From assembly GCA_002483145.1 (NCBI GenBank), contig DLHJ01000012.1:186001-250000 (forward strand): a stretch of 64,000 bases of DNA, read 5' to 3'. This document shows, piece after piece, positions 17,053 to 25,900 of the stretch. Origin of the DNA: Cellvibrio sp. UBA7671. Its GTDB lineage: Bacteria > Pseudomonadota > Gammaproteobacteria > Pseudomonadales > Cellvibrionaceae. The notes under the pieces are model-generated. The model was not told the DNA's origin and did no database searches. It was given only the letters and a program-made list of their open reading frames with translations. The position numbers and the translations under genes are program-made. Each line of letters starts with the position of its first letter. Position 1 is the stretch's first letter.

Positions 17053-19074
17053 TTATTCTTGCCAAGAAGGTACTGGTTCAATTAATCCACGCGTTCTCCA
17101 TCTATTGCCATAAACCAGAGATTCGAAGTCGGTACCATCGGATAACGTCAAATTATCAGTATGATCAGTAACAATAATTTGCGGAGAAAAACCATAATTT
17201 TCTTGTGTTTCAGTGCAGTAAATTGATAGTTGACTGAACAGGTTTTCCACTGCCTCCATATCGTCATCAGTTTGATAATCCTCCCCATCACGATGTTCGA
17301 GTTTATTAATTAATTCTTTGTTGAATTGCTCAGACTTGTCGAGCTTAAAACTTGGAAAATAGACTTGAGTAGGTTGATCTAAAAATAGTATCGACGGGAT
17401 TGCGCACTGCTCACCTAATGAAGCGAAATATTTATGCAAAGCAAGAAACAATGTTACATGACAATAAAGCCAATTGGCGCCACTACCCATTGACCTTAAA
17501 AATATTTTTTCATCTTTAGGTGTTAAGTGATAAAGATCAAAATTTTCAAATGAAAAATGCAAATTAATAGGTTTATAACTCGACTCAAACTCAAAATGTT
17601 TTCCTATTTCAACCATAAAACCATTTACTGTCTCATCGGCTATACGCATTCCATCTTGATAATTATAGTTATTAAGCTTAGCCATTACGTCTTTTAGCTC
17701 AGATTTGGTTTTTTCAAGTCTTCGCTCGACATCTGAGTCGTCAGCCAAACTTAATGAATCTATTAGAACATCTAACTTAGCCTTAGATTGCAAAATAAGT
17801 TCATAAAGGCTCTTCTTTTCTGCCATTTGCTTTTCAATCTGCTCAAGTTCATTTGCTTGTGACTTTATTTTTGAAATTTCTTCGCTCAATTCATTAGTGT
17901 CATGTTTTATTTTTGCTAGTTCTAAGTCGAATTTAGCTCGCATCGGTTTGGCTTGAATCAAGTTGTTTGAAAGTTTAAAAATGGCTTGCTGAAGCTGTTG
18001 CGCACTTTCTTGTAGTTGTTCATGTTCAGTGTGACAAAAGGGGCAGACAGATTTAGCAACATTAACGGTTCCGTCTTGATTAAAGCCTATACCGTTAGTA
18101 ACGAAGCGCTCCTCTTCCTCAATGTGTCGATAAATTGAACCGGACTGGCGTTGTAATTTTCTGAGTTGCGCAGTCTTGGCTGCTAACTCTCTCTGCAGTG
18201 ATATATGTCGTTGCACCGCTATGCCAGAAAGAGGTTCTATATTTTCAGGCCTAATGACACTGTTTAACCTCTCTTTAGCATTTTGTGGGTGTAGGAAAAT
18301 ATCTCCTAAAGAAACGGGATCATGTTCAAAACCCATTACTGAATATAATTGCCGAAGGACAGGTTCTATTTTTTGCTTTTGATTATTTGCTAGTTTTACA
18401 TTAGCTTCCTGTTCTTTTTTAATACGGCTTAACTCGAAAGTTAACGATTCTTTTTCTTGAGATAATAAGAAAAATTCTTGATCTACTAACCCTAAAAAAA
18501 TCTTACTATGATCTATTGCTTGATCTCGCTTTGCCTTTTCATCAAATCTATAAAATAGTGCATGTTTATTTGCCACTAGGTTTTGGTGTTGCAACATAAA
18601 AGATGCAAAACTACGAATAGATGGAGTAGGAGATTTCGCATTGTTTTTACGATTTTCTCTTACGAACAAAGACTCATCAACATCATCAATATCTAAAAAT
18701 AAGTCTCTAACTATTTTTAGATAATCTTTCAATGGCCTAAAATGTGTTGAGATAAAATATTCTGTATTTATTTTTTCAGGTGAATATTTTTCTTCTCGTC
18801 GAAAGAAAGCTTTTCCATTATCCGGCAACCGGCCAAGTACAATATGCTGTCCATTAACATTAATATACACGTAATAAATGGCTGCGCTGTCTGTTATTAC
18901 ACCTTTTGGTACTGTGTATTCGCTGCTCCCAAAGCAATAATCAAAAATCTCTATCAACGCACTTTTTCCAGTTGAAGATTTTCCCGTAACAACATTTAAT
19001 CCTTTCTTGAATTTAACGGGGTGCGTTTTGCCTATTTTGTCGATTACTCCTAATTCATGGATAAATGTTTTCAT
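17053..19074 (-). CDS. ABC-3C system ATPase, DUF3732 family, SMC/Rad50-like
   Basis: A 673-residue ATPase. Walker A GKSSTGKSAL is at residues 31-40. A central predicted coiled coil (about 200-460) contains a CPFC zinc-hook-like motif near residue 343. The C-terminal half has the signature-like MGSGANW, Walker B SILFLDQPTQVY and an H-loop-like VTDHTDN. This matches DUF3732 proteins of ABC three-component systems, predicted conflict/antiphage systems in which the ATPase senses DNA or DNA-protein states. It overlaps the upstream gene by four bases and is the last gene of the operon. Codon use is AT-rich, suggesting recent transfer. Confidence 0.85.
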   Translation of the reverse strand: MKTFIHELGVIDKIGKTHPVKFKKGLNVVTGKSSTGKSALIEIFDYCFGSSEYTVPKGVITDSAAIYYVYINVNGQHIVLGRLPDNGKAFFRREEKYSPEKINTEYFISTHFRPLKDYLKIVRDLFLDIDDVDESLFVRENRKNNAKSPTPSIRSFASFMLQHQNLVANKHALFYRFDEKAKRDQAIDHSKIFLGLVDQEFFLLSQEKESLTFELSRIKKEQEANVKLANNQKQKIEPVLRQLYSVMGFEHDPVSLGDIFLHPQNAKERLNSVIRPENIEPLSGIAVQRHISLQRELAAKTAQLRKLQRQSGSIYRHIEEEERFVTNGIGFNQDGTVNVAKSVCPFCHTEHEQLQESAQQLQQAIFKLSNNLIQAKPMRAKFDLELAKIKHDTNELSEEISKIKSQANELEQIEKQMAEKKSLYELILQSKAKLDVLIDSLSLADDSDVERRLEKTKSELKDVMAKLNNYNYQDGMRIADETVNGFMVEIGKHFEFESSYKPINLHFSFENFDLYHLTPKDEKIFLRSMGSGANWLYCHVTLFLALHKYFASLGEQCAIPSILFLDQPTQVYFPSFKLDKSEQFNKELINKLEHRDGEDYQTDDDMEAVENLFSQLSIYCTETQENYGFSPQIIVTDHTDNLTLSDGTDFESLVYGNRWRTRGLIEPVPSWQE

Positions 19075-19535
19075 CGCGGTTTTACCCCTAGCATTGCATA
19101 AATTTCCGTTACGGAAAGATTGCTAAAAATCCTTCCTAAATTTGAAGCACATTTTTGATTTATAAATTTTTTATTGGTGGATTTATTAAATGATACATTT
19201 AATGACTTTGGGTCTATATTTAGCCAATCATTAACTAAGCAATACTGTAAACTCTGATCAGTCAATCCTCTAAAATTATCTAACCTTTCTTGCATGTCGT
19301 ATAACATGGCTTTATCAGAAAAAATAGTCCAAATCGTACTTCCTCCAATGCCTCCTAATCTGGCTCGTTCAATTTTTCCGTTAAATAAATGATGGCTACA
19401 TAAAGGAATAACTAATTGAGACAATAATATATTTTCATCTACACCTATGAGTTCCGAATAAAAAGACGACAAAAATTCTCCATACTTAAATGGATTATAT
19501 TTTGTTAAGTACAGTGCATCAACTAGGCTATTCAT
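19071..19535 (-). CDS. ABC-3C system middle component
   Basis: A 154-residue protein between the effector and the ATPase, overlapping both by four bases (ATGA-type junctions). Its place, size and N-terminal LLSQLVIPLCSHHLF segment fit the middle-component proteins of ABC-3C systems, which are thought to link ATPase and effector. No catalytic motif is visible. The assignment rests mainly on operon position. Confidence 0.75.
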   Translation of the reverse strand: MNSLVDALYLTKYNPFKYGEFLSSFYSELIGVDENILLSQLVIPLCSHHLFNGKIERARLGGIGGSTIWTIFSDKAMLYDMQERLDNFRGLTDQSLQYCLVNDWLNIDPKSLNVSFNKSTNKKFINQKCASNLGRIFSNLSVTEIYAMLGVKPR

Positions 19536-20659
19536 GGCTCAACCTTCCAACGTAGGTCTTGTTCTTCTGTATCCATTGCATCATGGATAAGTCCATTTTT
19601 GTATTCAATAGGAGGAATATCTGATTCAATATTTAAAGGTATTTCATTAATAATTTGATTATAAAATAATTTTGAATCTCTAACTGGATGGGTACAACTA
19701 AGTTTTGCTGTGGAATGACTTAACTTAAACCTTTTAATTAATTTCTTTTGGTATTCGTCTGTTTTTTTTCTAAATAGTGGATATTCATCTAATTCCTTAT
19801 TCAATGAATTATTGAGTTCCAACCAATTCCCAATTGCATCTGGAATAACATCGTGATGATCGATTTCAACTATCTTTTTTACAAATAATGAGTCCTGATA
19901 GGTAGATATCTGTTCTTTTGTTGCTTCATAGCCTTCAAATGTTGGAAATGTGTACTCTTTTTTACAATACGTAGAAGTTAGTTCTTCGCATTTGGCTGCG
20001 AACTGCTCCTTTTTAACTTCCCATGCATGTGAATGTGCTTCGTCATATACGAAGCCCACAAGTCCTTGTAAATAAGCTTCTTTGTTACTATTAGGTATTC
20101 CAATTGGGTTAGAGAGAAGTTTATCTCGAAGAGCTTTTTCATCATCAGACTCAGTGAATAGCACGACCTTAGCTAGAACAGATTTCAAATGGATTGGATC
20201 TGCCTCCATTACAAATTTTTGAAGTACCACAATAGGCTTTGGTTTTTCAGCCGTTAAATCTTCTTGTGTTCTAGTAGCGAAGATAGCATTTAATATGTTG
20301 AATCTTTCTTCTGCGTCTTGTTGATTCCAATTTTTTAAAGTACTAGTTGAACCAAATTTTTGAGTAGTGTGGAGAACTAGCGCACTATAAAGATGATGCT
20401 GAAATTCTGGGGCCAGCCAGTTCTTGAGTGTGTTCCATAAGTTCTCATGATGATCACCCAAAGAGTCAGAATAGTTTTTCACTTCAACCTGTTTAGATTC
20501 TTCCATCGAATCACAAAGTAAACTGACGTCACCATCTCGCTCGAACCAAATGGACTGACCTTCTTTTAAGGAGAAACATTGATCCAAACCAATTAGCACT
20601 TGATAATGAAATGCAAGAGCTGTTTTCAATGCAGAGTTTTTTGTTTGCCCATTACTCAT
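19532..20659 (-). CDS. ABC-3C system effector with nuclease-like N-terminus
   Basis: A 375-residue protein. The N-terminal region reads ALAFHYQVLIGLDQCF, then GDVSLLCDSMEESKQVEVKNY. This Asp...E-V-K arrangement fits a PD-(D/E)XK nuclease fold like that of DUF4297/Cap4-type effectors. The C-terminal part is probably the ABC-3C-specific domain. Its RBS TAAGGAG overlaps the stop of the upstream small gene. It is expected to cut nucleic acid when licensed by the ATPase, but catalytic activity is inferred. Confidence 0.75.
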   Translation of the reverse strand: MSNGQTKNSALKTALAFHYQVLIGLDQCFSLKEGQSIWFERDGDVSLLCDSMEESKQVEVKNYSDSLGDHHENLWNTLKNWLAPEFQHHLYSALVLHTTQKFGSTSTLKNWNQQDAEERFNILNAIFATRTQEDLTAEKPKPIVVLQKFVMEADPIHLKSVLAKVVLFTESDDEKALRDKLLSNPIGIPNSNKEAYLQGLVGFVYDEAHSHAWEVKKEQFAAKCEELTSTYCKKEYTFPTFEGYEATKEQISTYQDSLFVKKIVEIDHHDVIPDAIGNWLELNNSLNKELDEYPLFRKKTDEYQKKLIKRFKLSHSTAKLSCTHPVRDSKLFYNQIINEIPLNIESDIPPIEYKNGLIHDAMDTEEQDLRWKVEP

Positions 20660-20668
20660 GTTCGCTCC

Positions 20669-21019
20669 TTACCGGGCGCCTTTAAGTTGTGAATTGAGAG
20701 TTTTTGCATAATATTTAATTACACTATTTGTATTGCCCATTAGTAGTTTCAGTGTCTGGAAAAACTTATACGGTGCTTTCAACTCTTTTCCATCCAAAGA
20801 AATTAAGTTGTGGCCAAAGTTTTTTACAATGAGTGTTAATTTGATATTTTTTGAAGAATAAAAAATGAGTCTGGCGACATTAACTGCTTTTAAGAAAATA
20901 GCTGACAGCAACCAGCTATTGAGTTTAGCCAGTGAGATGAGTTTGGGATTGGTTTCGCGCAATTCGTTAACCACAGTCTTCCCATCATGGGTATTGGCTA
21001 ACACCCTGTCATTATTCAT
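20669..21019 (-). CDS. Unknown small protein leading the ABC-3C operon (116 aa)
   Basis: A 116-residue ORF ending nine bases before the effector, which uses its stop region as RBS. It has its own RBS (TAGGAAATACAT before ATG). The product is basic, with a hydrophobic stretch (about residues 35-55) and an ISLDGKELKAP turn, and no family I recognise. It could be a regulator, an immunity-type protein or a fourth system component. An ORF on the other strand overlaps, but the RBS and spacing favour this one. Confidence 0.55.
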   Translation of the reverse strand: MNNDRVLANTHDGKTVVNELRETNPKLISLAKLNSWLLSAIFLKAVNVARLIFYSSKNIKLTLIVKNFGHNLISLDGKELKAPYKFFQTLKLLMGNTNSVIKYYAKTLNSQLKGAR

Positions 21020-21056
21020 ATGTATTTCCTATCTCCATCCAATGGCACAAGTTTCT

Positions 21057-21062
21057 ACTATA
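21057..21062 (-). promoter_or_regulatory. Possible -10 element of the ABC-3C operon
   Basis: On the minus strand TATAGT lies about 40 bases upstream of the first gene's start, in an AT-rich gap after the FKBP gene. No good -35 is visible at 17 bases. No terminator separates the operon from the FKBP gene, so read-through transcription is also possible. Confidence 0.3.
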
Positions 21063-21114
21063 GCCAAGGATTTGAAAAATACACTTCATTACAGGGGATT
21101 TGGGGCGGTGAGGG

Positions 21115-21453
21115 TTAATCGTCCCTTGTCAGAACTTCCAGTAATTCGATTTCAAATACCAGATTCGAATTGGGTTTTATCAGCGCGCCGATTTGGCGTT
21201 CGCCGTAAGCTAAATGTGCGGGAACTTGCAGTTTGCGTTTGCCGCCGACTTGCATGCCGATCAGGCCTTGATCCCAGCCTTTGATCACGCGGCCGGTGCC
21301 GATAACGCATTGGAAAGGTTTGTTTTTGCGGAGGGAGGAATCGAATTCGGTGCCGTCTTCGAGCCAGCCGGTGTAGTGGGTGGTGATGAGGGCGCCTTTG
21401 ACGACGGTTTTGCCGTCGCCAATCTGCAGGTCTTCAATGATGAGTTCGTTCAT
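21115..21453 (-). CDS. FKBP-type peptidyl-prolyl isomerase
   Basis: A 112-residue single-domain FKBP with no signal peptide, so cytoplasmic. ALITTHYTGWLEDGTEFDSSLRKNKPFQCVIGTGRVIKGWDQGL and KLQVPAHLAYGERQIG carry the proline-isomerase active-site residues (Tyr, Asp, Trp, Tyr). It begins 23 bases after chpC and may be cotranscribed with the chp cluster, but no specific link to pili is evident. Confidence 0.93.
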   Translation of the reverse strand: MNELIIEDLQIGDGKTVVKGALITTHYTGWLEDGTEFDSSLRKNKPFQCVIGTGRVIKGWDQGLIGMQVGGKRKLQVPAHLAYGERQIGALIKPNSNLVFEIELLEVLTRDD

Positions 21454-21476
21454 AGCTGGGGGGATTGCGCGGACAA

Positions 21477-21962
21477 TTAATTATCGAGGTGCAGATAATC
21501 CAAAAACGCGCGCTCCATTGCTTCTACGTGAGGGATAACCGCTTCTTCGCCCGCCCATGAGACGTGCATAAGTTCGAAGGGTTTATTGTCGGCGTCTTCG
21601 CGTTCGGTAATTTCTTCTTCGGTGACGCGCGCCAAACGCGGCAGGCCTTGGGTGAGAATCGCGATAAAGGGGAGCGACTCATTGACACCGGTGGTGTTGA
21701 GTACTGCAAAACGCGAGCGCGAGGCGACGCCGGGTTTGTCTTCACCGTTCATCACTTCAAATGAAAGCAACGGAATGGTTTGCTCGCGCCAGCTGCAGTT
21801 GCCGAGATACCAGGCAGGTGCATCTTCCACGGGAATCACTTGCGAGACGGGCACAATTTCCGCCACGGTCACGTTGGGTGCGAGTAGCAAACGCCCCTGG
21901 ATCGGAATGAGCAGGCTGGCGACTTCTTGTACTTTTTTCTCGATGCGCTGGGGTGCTCTCAT
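21477..21962 (-). CDS. chpC: CheW-like protein ChpC
   Basis: A 161-residue CheW-domain protein, the last gene of the Pil-Chp cluster. Its order after chpB matches P. aeruginosa chpC. It should act as an extra scaffold linking chemoreceptors to the ChpA kinase. The domain covers almost the whole protein; NCSWREQTIPLLSFEVMNG is the central beta-barrel segment. It lacks any other domain. Confidence 0.85.
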   Translation of the reverse strand: MRAPQRIEKKVQEVASLLIPIQGRLLLAPNVTVAEIVPVSQVIPVEDAPAWYLGNCSWREQTIPLLSFEVMNGEDKPGVASRSRFAVLNTTGVNESLPFIAILTQGLPRLARVTEEEITEREDADNKPFELMHVSWAGEEAVIPHVEAMERAFLDYLHLDN

Positions 21963-22044
21963 GAAAATCTGATCCTGTCGGTTCTCGTTGTACTTATTAA
22001 AGATGTACTTATCGAATTTGTACTTGGCACTTATCTAACTGGTG

Positions 22045-22962
22045 TTAGCGTTTCAACTGTGCCAGTGAACGCGCCAAATATTCAGGCGTGCCATTGAGGC
22101 TGACACAGCCGGTAGCAAGGGCGGAGACGGGCATGGAATCGCTGGTGCAATCATCGGGTGATTGTGCCCAGGCCTTACCGCCTACTTGTTTGATAAGTCG
22201 GCAACTTGCCGCGCCATCATCACCCATGCCGGTAAAAATAATCAAGCCGCAGCGCTCGCGGTAAATACGCGCGGCATTGGCGGCAATCTGGTCAATCGAA
22301 GGCGCGTAACTGCCTTTCCACGACTGGCCGTAATTCACGACTAATGTACCGTTTTCCAGAATCTCAACTGGATCGCGCGCGGTTACCAGCGTCAGGCTGT
22401 TGGCCTCTAACACTATGCCCTGGGTGGCGACCATGGCCGGATAGCTACCGGCGTTGCTCATCATGCGGTTGAGCGTTGCTGCCTGATTGGCATCTATGTG
22501 TTGTACATACAAAAACGCGATACCCAGATTGGCGGGCAATTGCGCCAGAAACCGCTTTACCGCCGCCGGACCACCGGTGGAGGCGGCTAATACCCAGAGT
22601 TCGCTGGCGGGATTGGCCTGCTGCAAGTTGATATCGCCACGCAACCGCTGCAAACGTAAACCGGTGCGCCGCAACCAGGCGCTGTGATCTTCGCTGCCTG
22701 GCGCAAATTCGCTGCTATCGCTGAGGATAATCGGCACCCGGCTTTGCGCGAATAACTGTTCTAACAAATGTTGCTCGTCGCAATAATCTTCTGCGACATC
22801 CACTACCCAAGCATCCAGCGGCTGCTCCAGTAACTGTTGGTTGGCTGCTTCGCGCGCCGACAGCAACAGGTGACCACTTACTTTGTGACCCGACTGGGTA
22901 ATCAGTTGGGTCAGCGCCTGCTGCTTGTGGGCACTATCGACCAGTATTCCCAGTTGCAGCAT
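22045..22962 (-). CDS. chpB: Chemotaxis methylesterase ChpB (CheB-like)
   Basis: A 305-residue protein with an N-terminal receiver-like region lacking an obvious full phosphoacceptor set and a C-terminal CheB methylesterase domain. The catalytic Ser is in LAASTGGPAAVKRF, the His in YVQHIDAN and the Asp in TGMGDDGAASC. It removes methyl groups from the PilJ receptor opposite PilK. The gene follows chpA by nine bases. Confidence 0.88.
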   Translation of the reverse strand: MLQLGILVDSAHKQQALTQLITQSGHKVSGHLLLSAREAANQQLLEQPLDAWVVDVAEDYCDEQHLLEQLFAQSRVPIILSDSSEFAPGSEDHSAWLRRTGLRLQRLRGDINLQQANPASELWVLAASTGGPAAVKRFLAQLPANLGIAFLYVQHIDANQAATLNRMMSNAGSYPAMVATQGIVLEANSLTLVTARDPVEILENGTLVVNYGQSWKGSYAPSIDQIAANAARIYRERCGLIIFTGMGDDGAASCRLIKQVGGKAWAQSPDDCTSDSMPVSALATGCVSLNGTPEYLARSLAQLKR

Positions 22963-22971
22963 GGGGCCGCC

Positions 22972-25900
22972 TTACTTCACGGTTTTGCCGAGCAATTCAT
23001 TAATGTTGCCGAGCAGCAGATCTTCCTGATAGGGCTTGCCCATGTACTTGTTCACGCCAAGGCTGAACGCGCGTTCGCGGTGTTTTTCACCGGTACGCGA
23101 GGTGATCATAATGATTGGTAGATCCTTCAGGCGCGAGCTGGTGCGGATATTTTTAGCGACTTCGAAGCCGTCCATACGTGGCATTTCGATATCCAGCAGC
23201 ATCACGTCAGGCATATGGTCTTGCAGCAATTGCAGGGCTTCAACACCGTCTTTCGCTGCGATCACTCGGAAGCCTTCGCGCTCCAGGAAGCGGCCGGTTA
23301 CCTTGCGTACGGTTACCGAGTCATCCACTACCATTACAGTCTTCTCAGACAAATCTTCTTCCGGCGCAGCGCCAATTTTGAGCGGTTCGAGCAAGATGGC
23401 GTTTTGCAGGCCGAGTGCCAGCTGTTCGCGGATCATGGCGTGCAGATCCAGAATCACCACCACATTACCATCGCCCATTACCGTAGCGCCGGATACTCCG
23501 CGCACCGCACTGAACTGGGCGCCGAGGGTTTTTACCACGATCTCGCGCGAGCCGAGCAGGCGGTCCACTTGCAGCGCTACTGTGTGCTCGGTACTGCGCA
23601 CCAGTACCACTGGCAGCGGCAGGGTTTGACCATCGAGCTTCGGCTGGGCGCTGGAGTCGAGCAGATTGCCCAAGTAGCGCACCAGATAGTTTTCACCGGC
23701 GTAATCAAAACGGGCGGTGTCATCTTGATAATAGTGCTCCAGCTCGAAGGGGCTGACGCGCACAATACCTTCAATCGAGTTGAGCGGAATGGCGTAAAGG
23801 TCATCGCCAATCTGCACCATCAGTGCGCGGTTCACCGATACAGTAAACGGCAGGCGGATGGTGAATTCAGTACCCGAGCCCCAGTTGGAATCGATAAACA
23901 TGGCGCCGCCGAGCTGTTTGATCTCGGAGTGCACCACGTCCATACCCACACCGCGGCCGGAAATCTGGGTGACTTTTTCGGCGGTACTGAAGCCGGCGTG
24001 CAGGATGAACTGGATAATATCCTGGTCGGCGAGCTGAGCGTCGGCTGACATCAGGCCACGTTCAATAGCTTTTTCGCGCACACGTTTCAGGTTGATACCG
24101 CGACCATCGTCGATGAGGCGCAGGATTACATCGCCGCCTTCACGGCCGAGGGTCAGCAGGATACGGCCGTTCGGGTTTTTACCCGCAGCGATACGCTCAT
24201 CAGGCGTTTCGATACCGTGGTCAACCGCGTTACGCAGCATGTGTTCGAGCGGCGCCACCATACGTTCCAACACGGTACGGTCCAGTTCGCCTTCGACGTT
24301 ATCCAATTCGAAATCCACTTCTTTGCCCAGCTCGGTCGCCGCCTGGCGGACGATACGACGCAAGCGCGGCACCAGACGGGAGAAGGGCACCATGCGCGAG
24401 CGCATCAGGCCTTCTTGCAAGTCGGTGTTAATGCGCGACTGTTGCAGCAGCAAGGTTTCGGTATCGCGGGTTTTATCCGCGAGGGTGTATTTCAAGTCCA
24501 TCAAGTCAGATGCGGATTCGATCAGCGAGCGCGACAGCTGCTGCAACTGCGAGTAGCGGTCCATCTCCAGCGGGTCGAATTCTTCGTGCTGCATCATTTG
24601 TTCCTGACGGAACAAGACTTGTGCTTCGGTTTCGATATCGAGGCGGCGCAGCTGTTCTTGCAGACGCTGGATGGTGGAATCCATCTCCTCGATTGATCCG
24701 CTCAAGTCGCTGACTTGCTGCTCCATACGGCCGCGGCTGATGGAGGTTTCACCGGCGAGGTTTACCAGTTCTTCGAGCAATTCTGCGGAGACTTTGACCA
24801 CTTCTTGCGGGCCGGTGCGGCGTGCAGCCAAATGCTGTACTTGCGCTGGGCCGGTATTGCCTGAGCGCAGACCGCCACCGTATTCCGTGCCGGGAATAGC
24901 GCCGGGAACCGGAGCTACAGGTTTGGCTTTAGGCGCAAAGGTCAGTACATTCGGCTTCTGGCTGGGGCTGCCGTCATTTTCGTAACCGGTGCGTTCATAG
25001 CTGTTGTCAACAAGATCGCGGGTGTTATCGACGACAATAGTGGGTTTGTTGTAAGACGGTTGTTCGTCTTGCAACATAGGTACATCTTCCGCGTATTGGA
25101 TGTCCTCAACCGCTTCGTCAACACTGACGTAGTTATCGGCTGGGGCATAGTTATCCAATACAGGAACGTAGCTATCCAACACCGGTGGTTCTGGTTCATC
25201 TTCGGCTGTATCAGCTACACCACCGTTCATGCGCGCTTGTGCCTTGGCAACGCCGGCGTGCATACGATCCTGATAGCCATGCAGGCGGTTGAAGAAGGAT
25301 TGATCCAACTCAACATCATCGCCCATCTCAATCAGGATGGTTTCAAAGTCGTGCGACAAGTCGCCCAAATCAGTCAGGCCAGCGAGTCGTGCACCGCCTT
25401 TAAAGGTGTGCAGTGAACGCTTCAGCTCTTCAACACAGCTACTATTGTTCCAGTCGTCCTGCCATTCATTGAGCGACGTATCGATTTCTTCCAGCAGCTC
25501 ACCTGCTTCTTCGATAAAGATCTCGACGATTTCCGGATCAAAGTCTTCATCTACCGCCAGTTCTGGTTCGGCCAGCGCTGGTTGGGGAGCCACAAATTGA
25601 ACTTCAGCGACGGGTTCAGCTGTGACTTCTATAGGTGCTTCAACGACCAGATCTTCTGCTTCTGCATAAATTTCGTCAGAGGGCTCGCTGCCTTCCGCTT
25701 CCTGAGAATCGTGTAGTTCAACAGCCTCATCATAGACAGGATCTTCTTCAACCAGACTGATTTCCGGCAGCAGGGTGTAGGCGGTATTGTCTGCGTCTTC
25801 ATCTACCAGCTCGATATTGTCAGCATCAGAGTCATAGCCGGCATGGGCTACAAACTCATAGGCACTTGGCTCGCTACCCGCAGGTTCGTCGAATTCGATG

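Noticed and set aside
17053-21019. Reading the AT-rich operon as a restriction-modification or prophage module
   Set aside because: No methyltransferase, integrase, capsid or tail gene is present. The ATPase and middle component fit ABC-3C better.
16951-21114. Flanking direct repeats marking an attachment site for the ABC-3C region
   Set aside because: I compared the edges by eye and found no convincing duplicated sequence or nearby tRNA/integrase.
20865-21284. Plus-strand ORF of 139 codons over the ABC-3C/FKBP junction
   Set aside because: It overlaps the well-supported FKBP gene and the small leading gene, both on the other strand, and has no recognisable domain.
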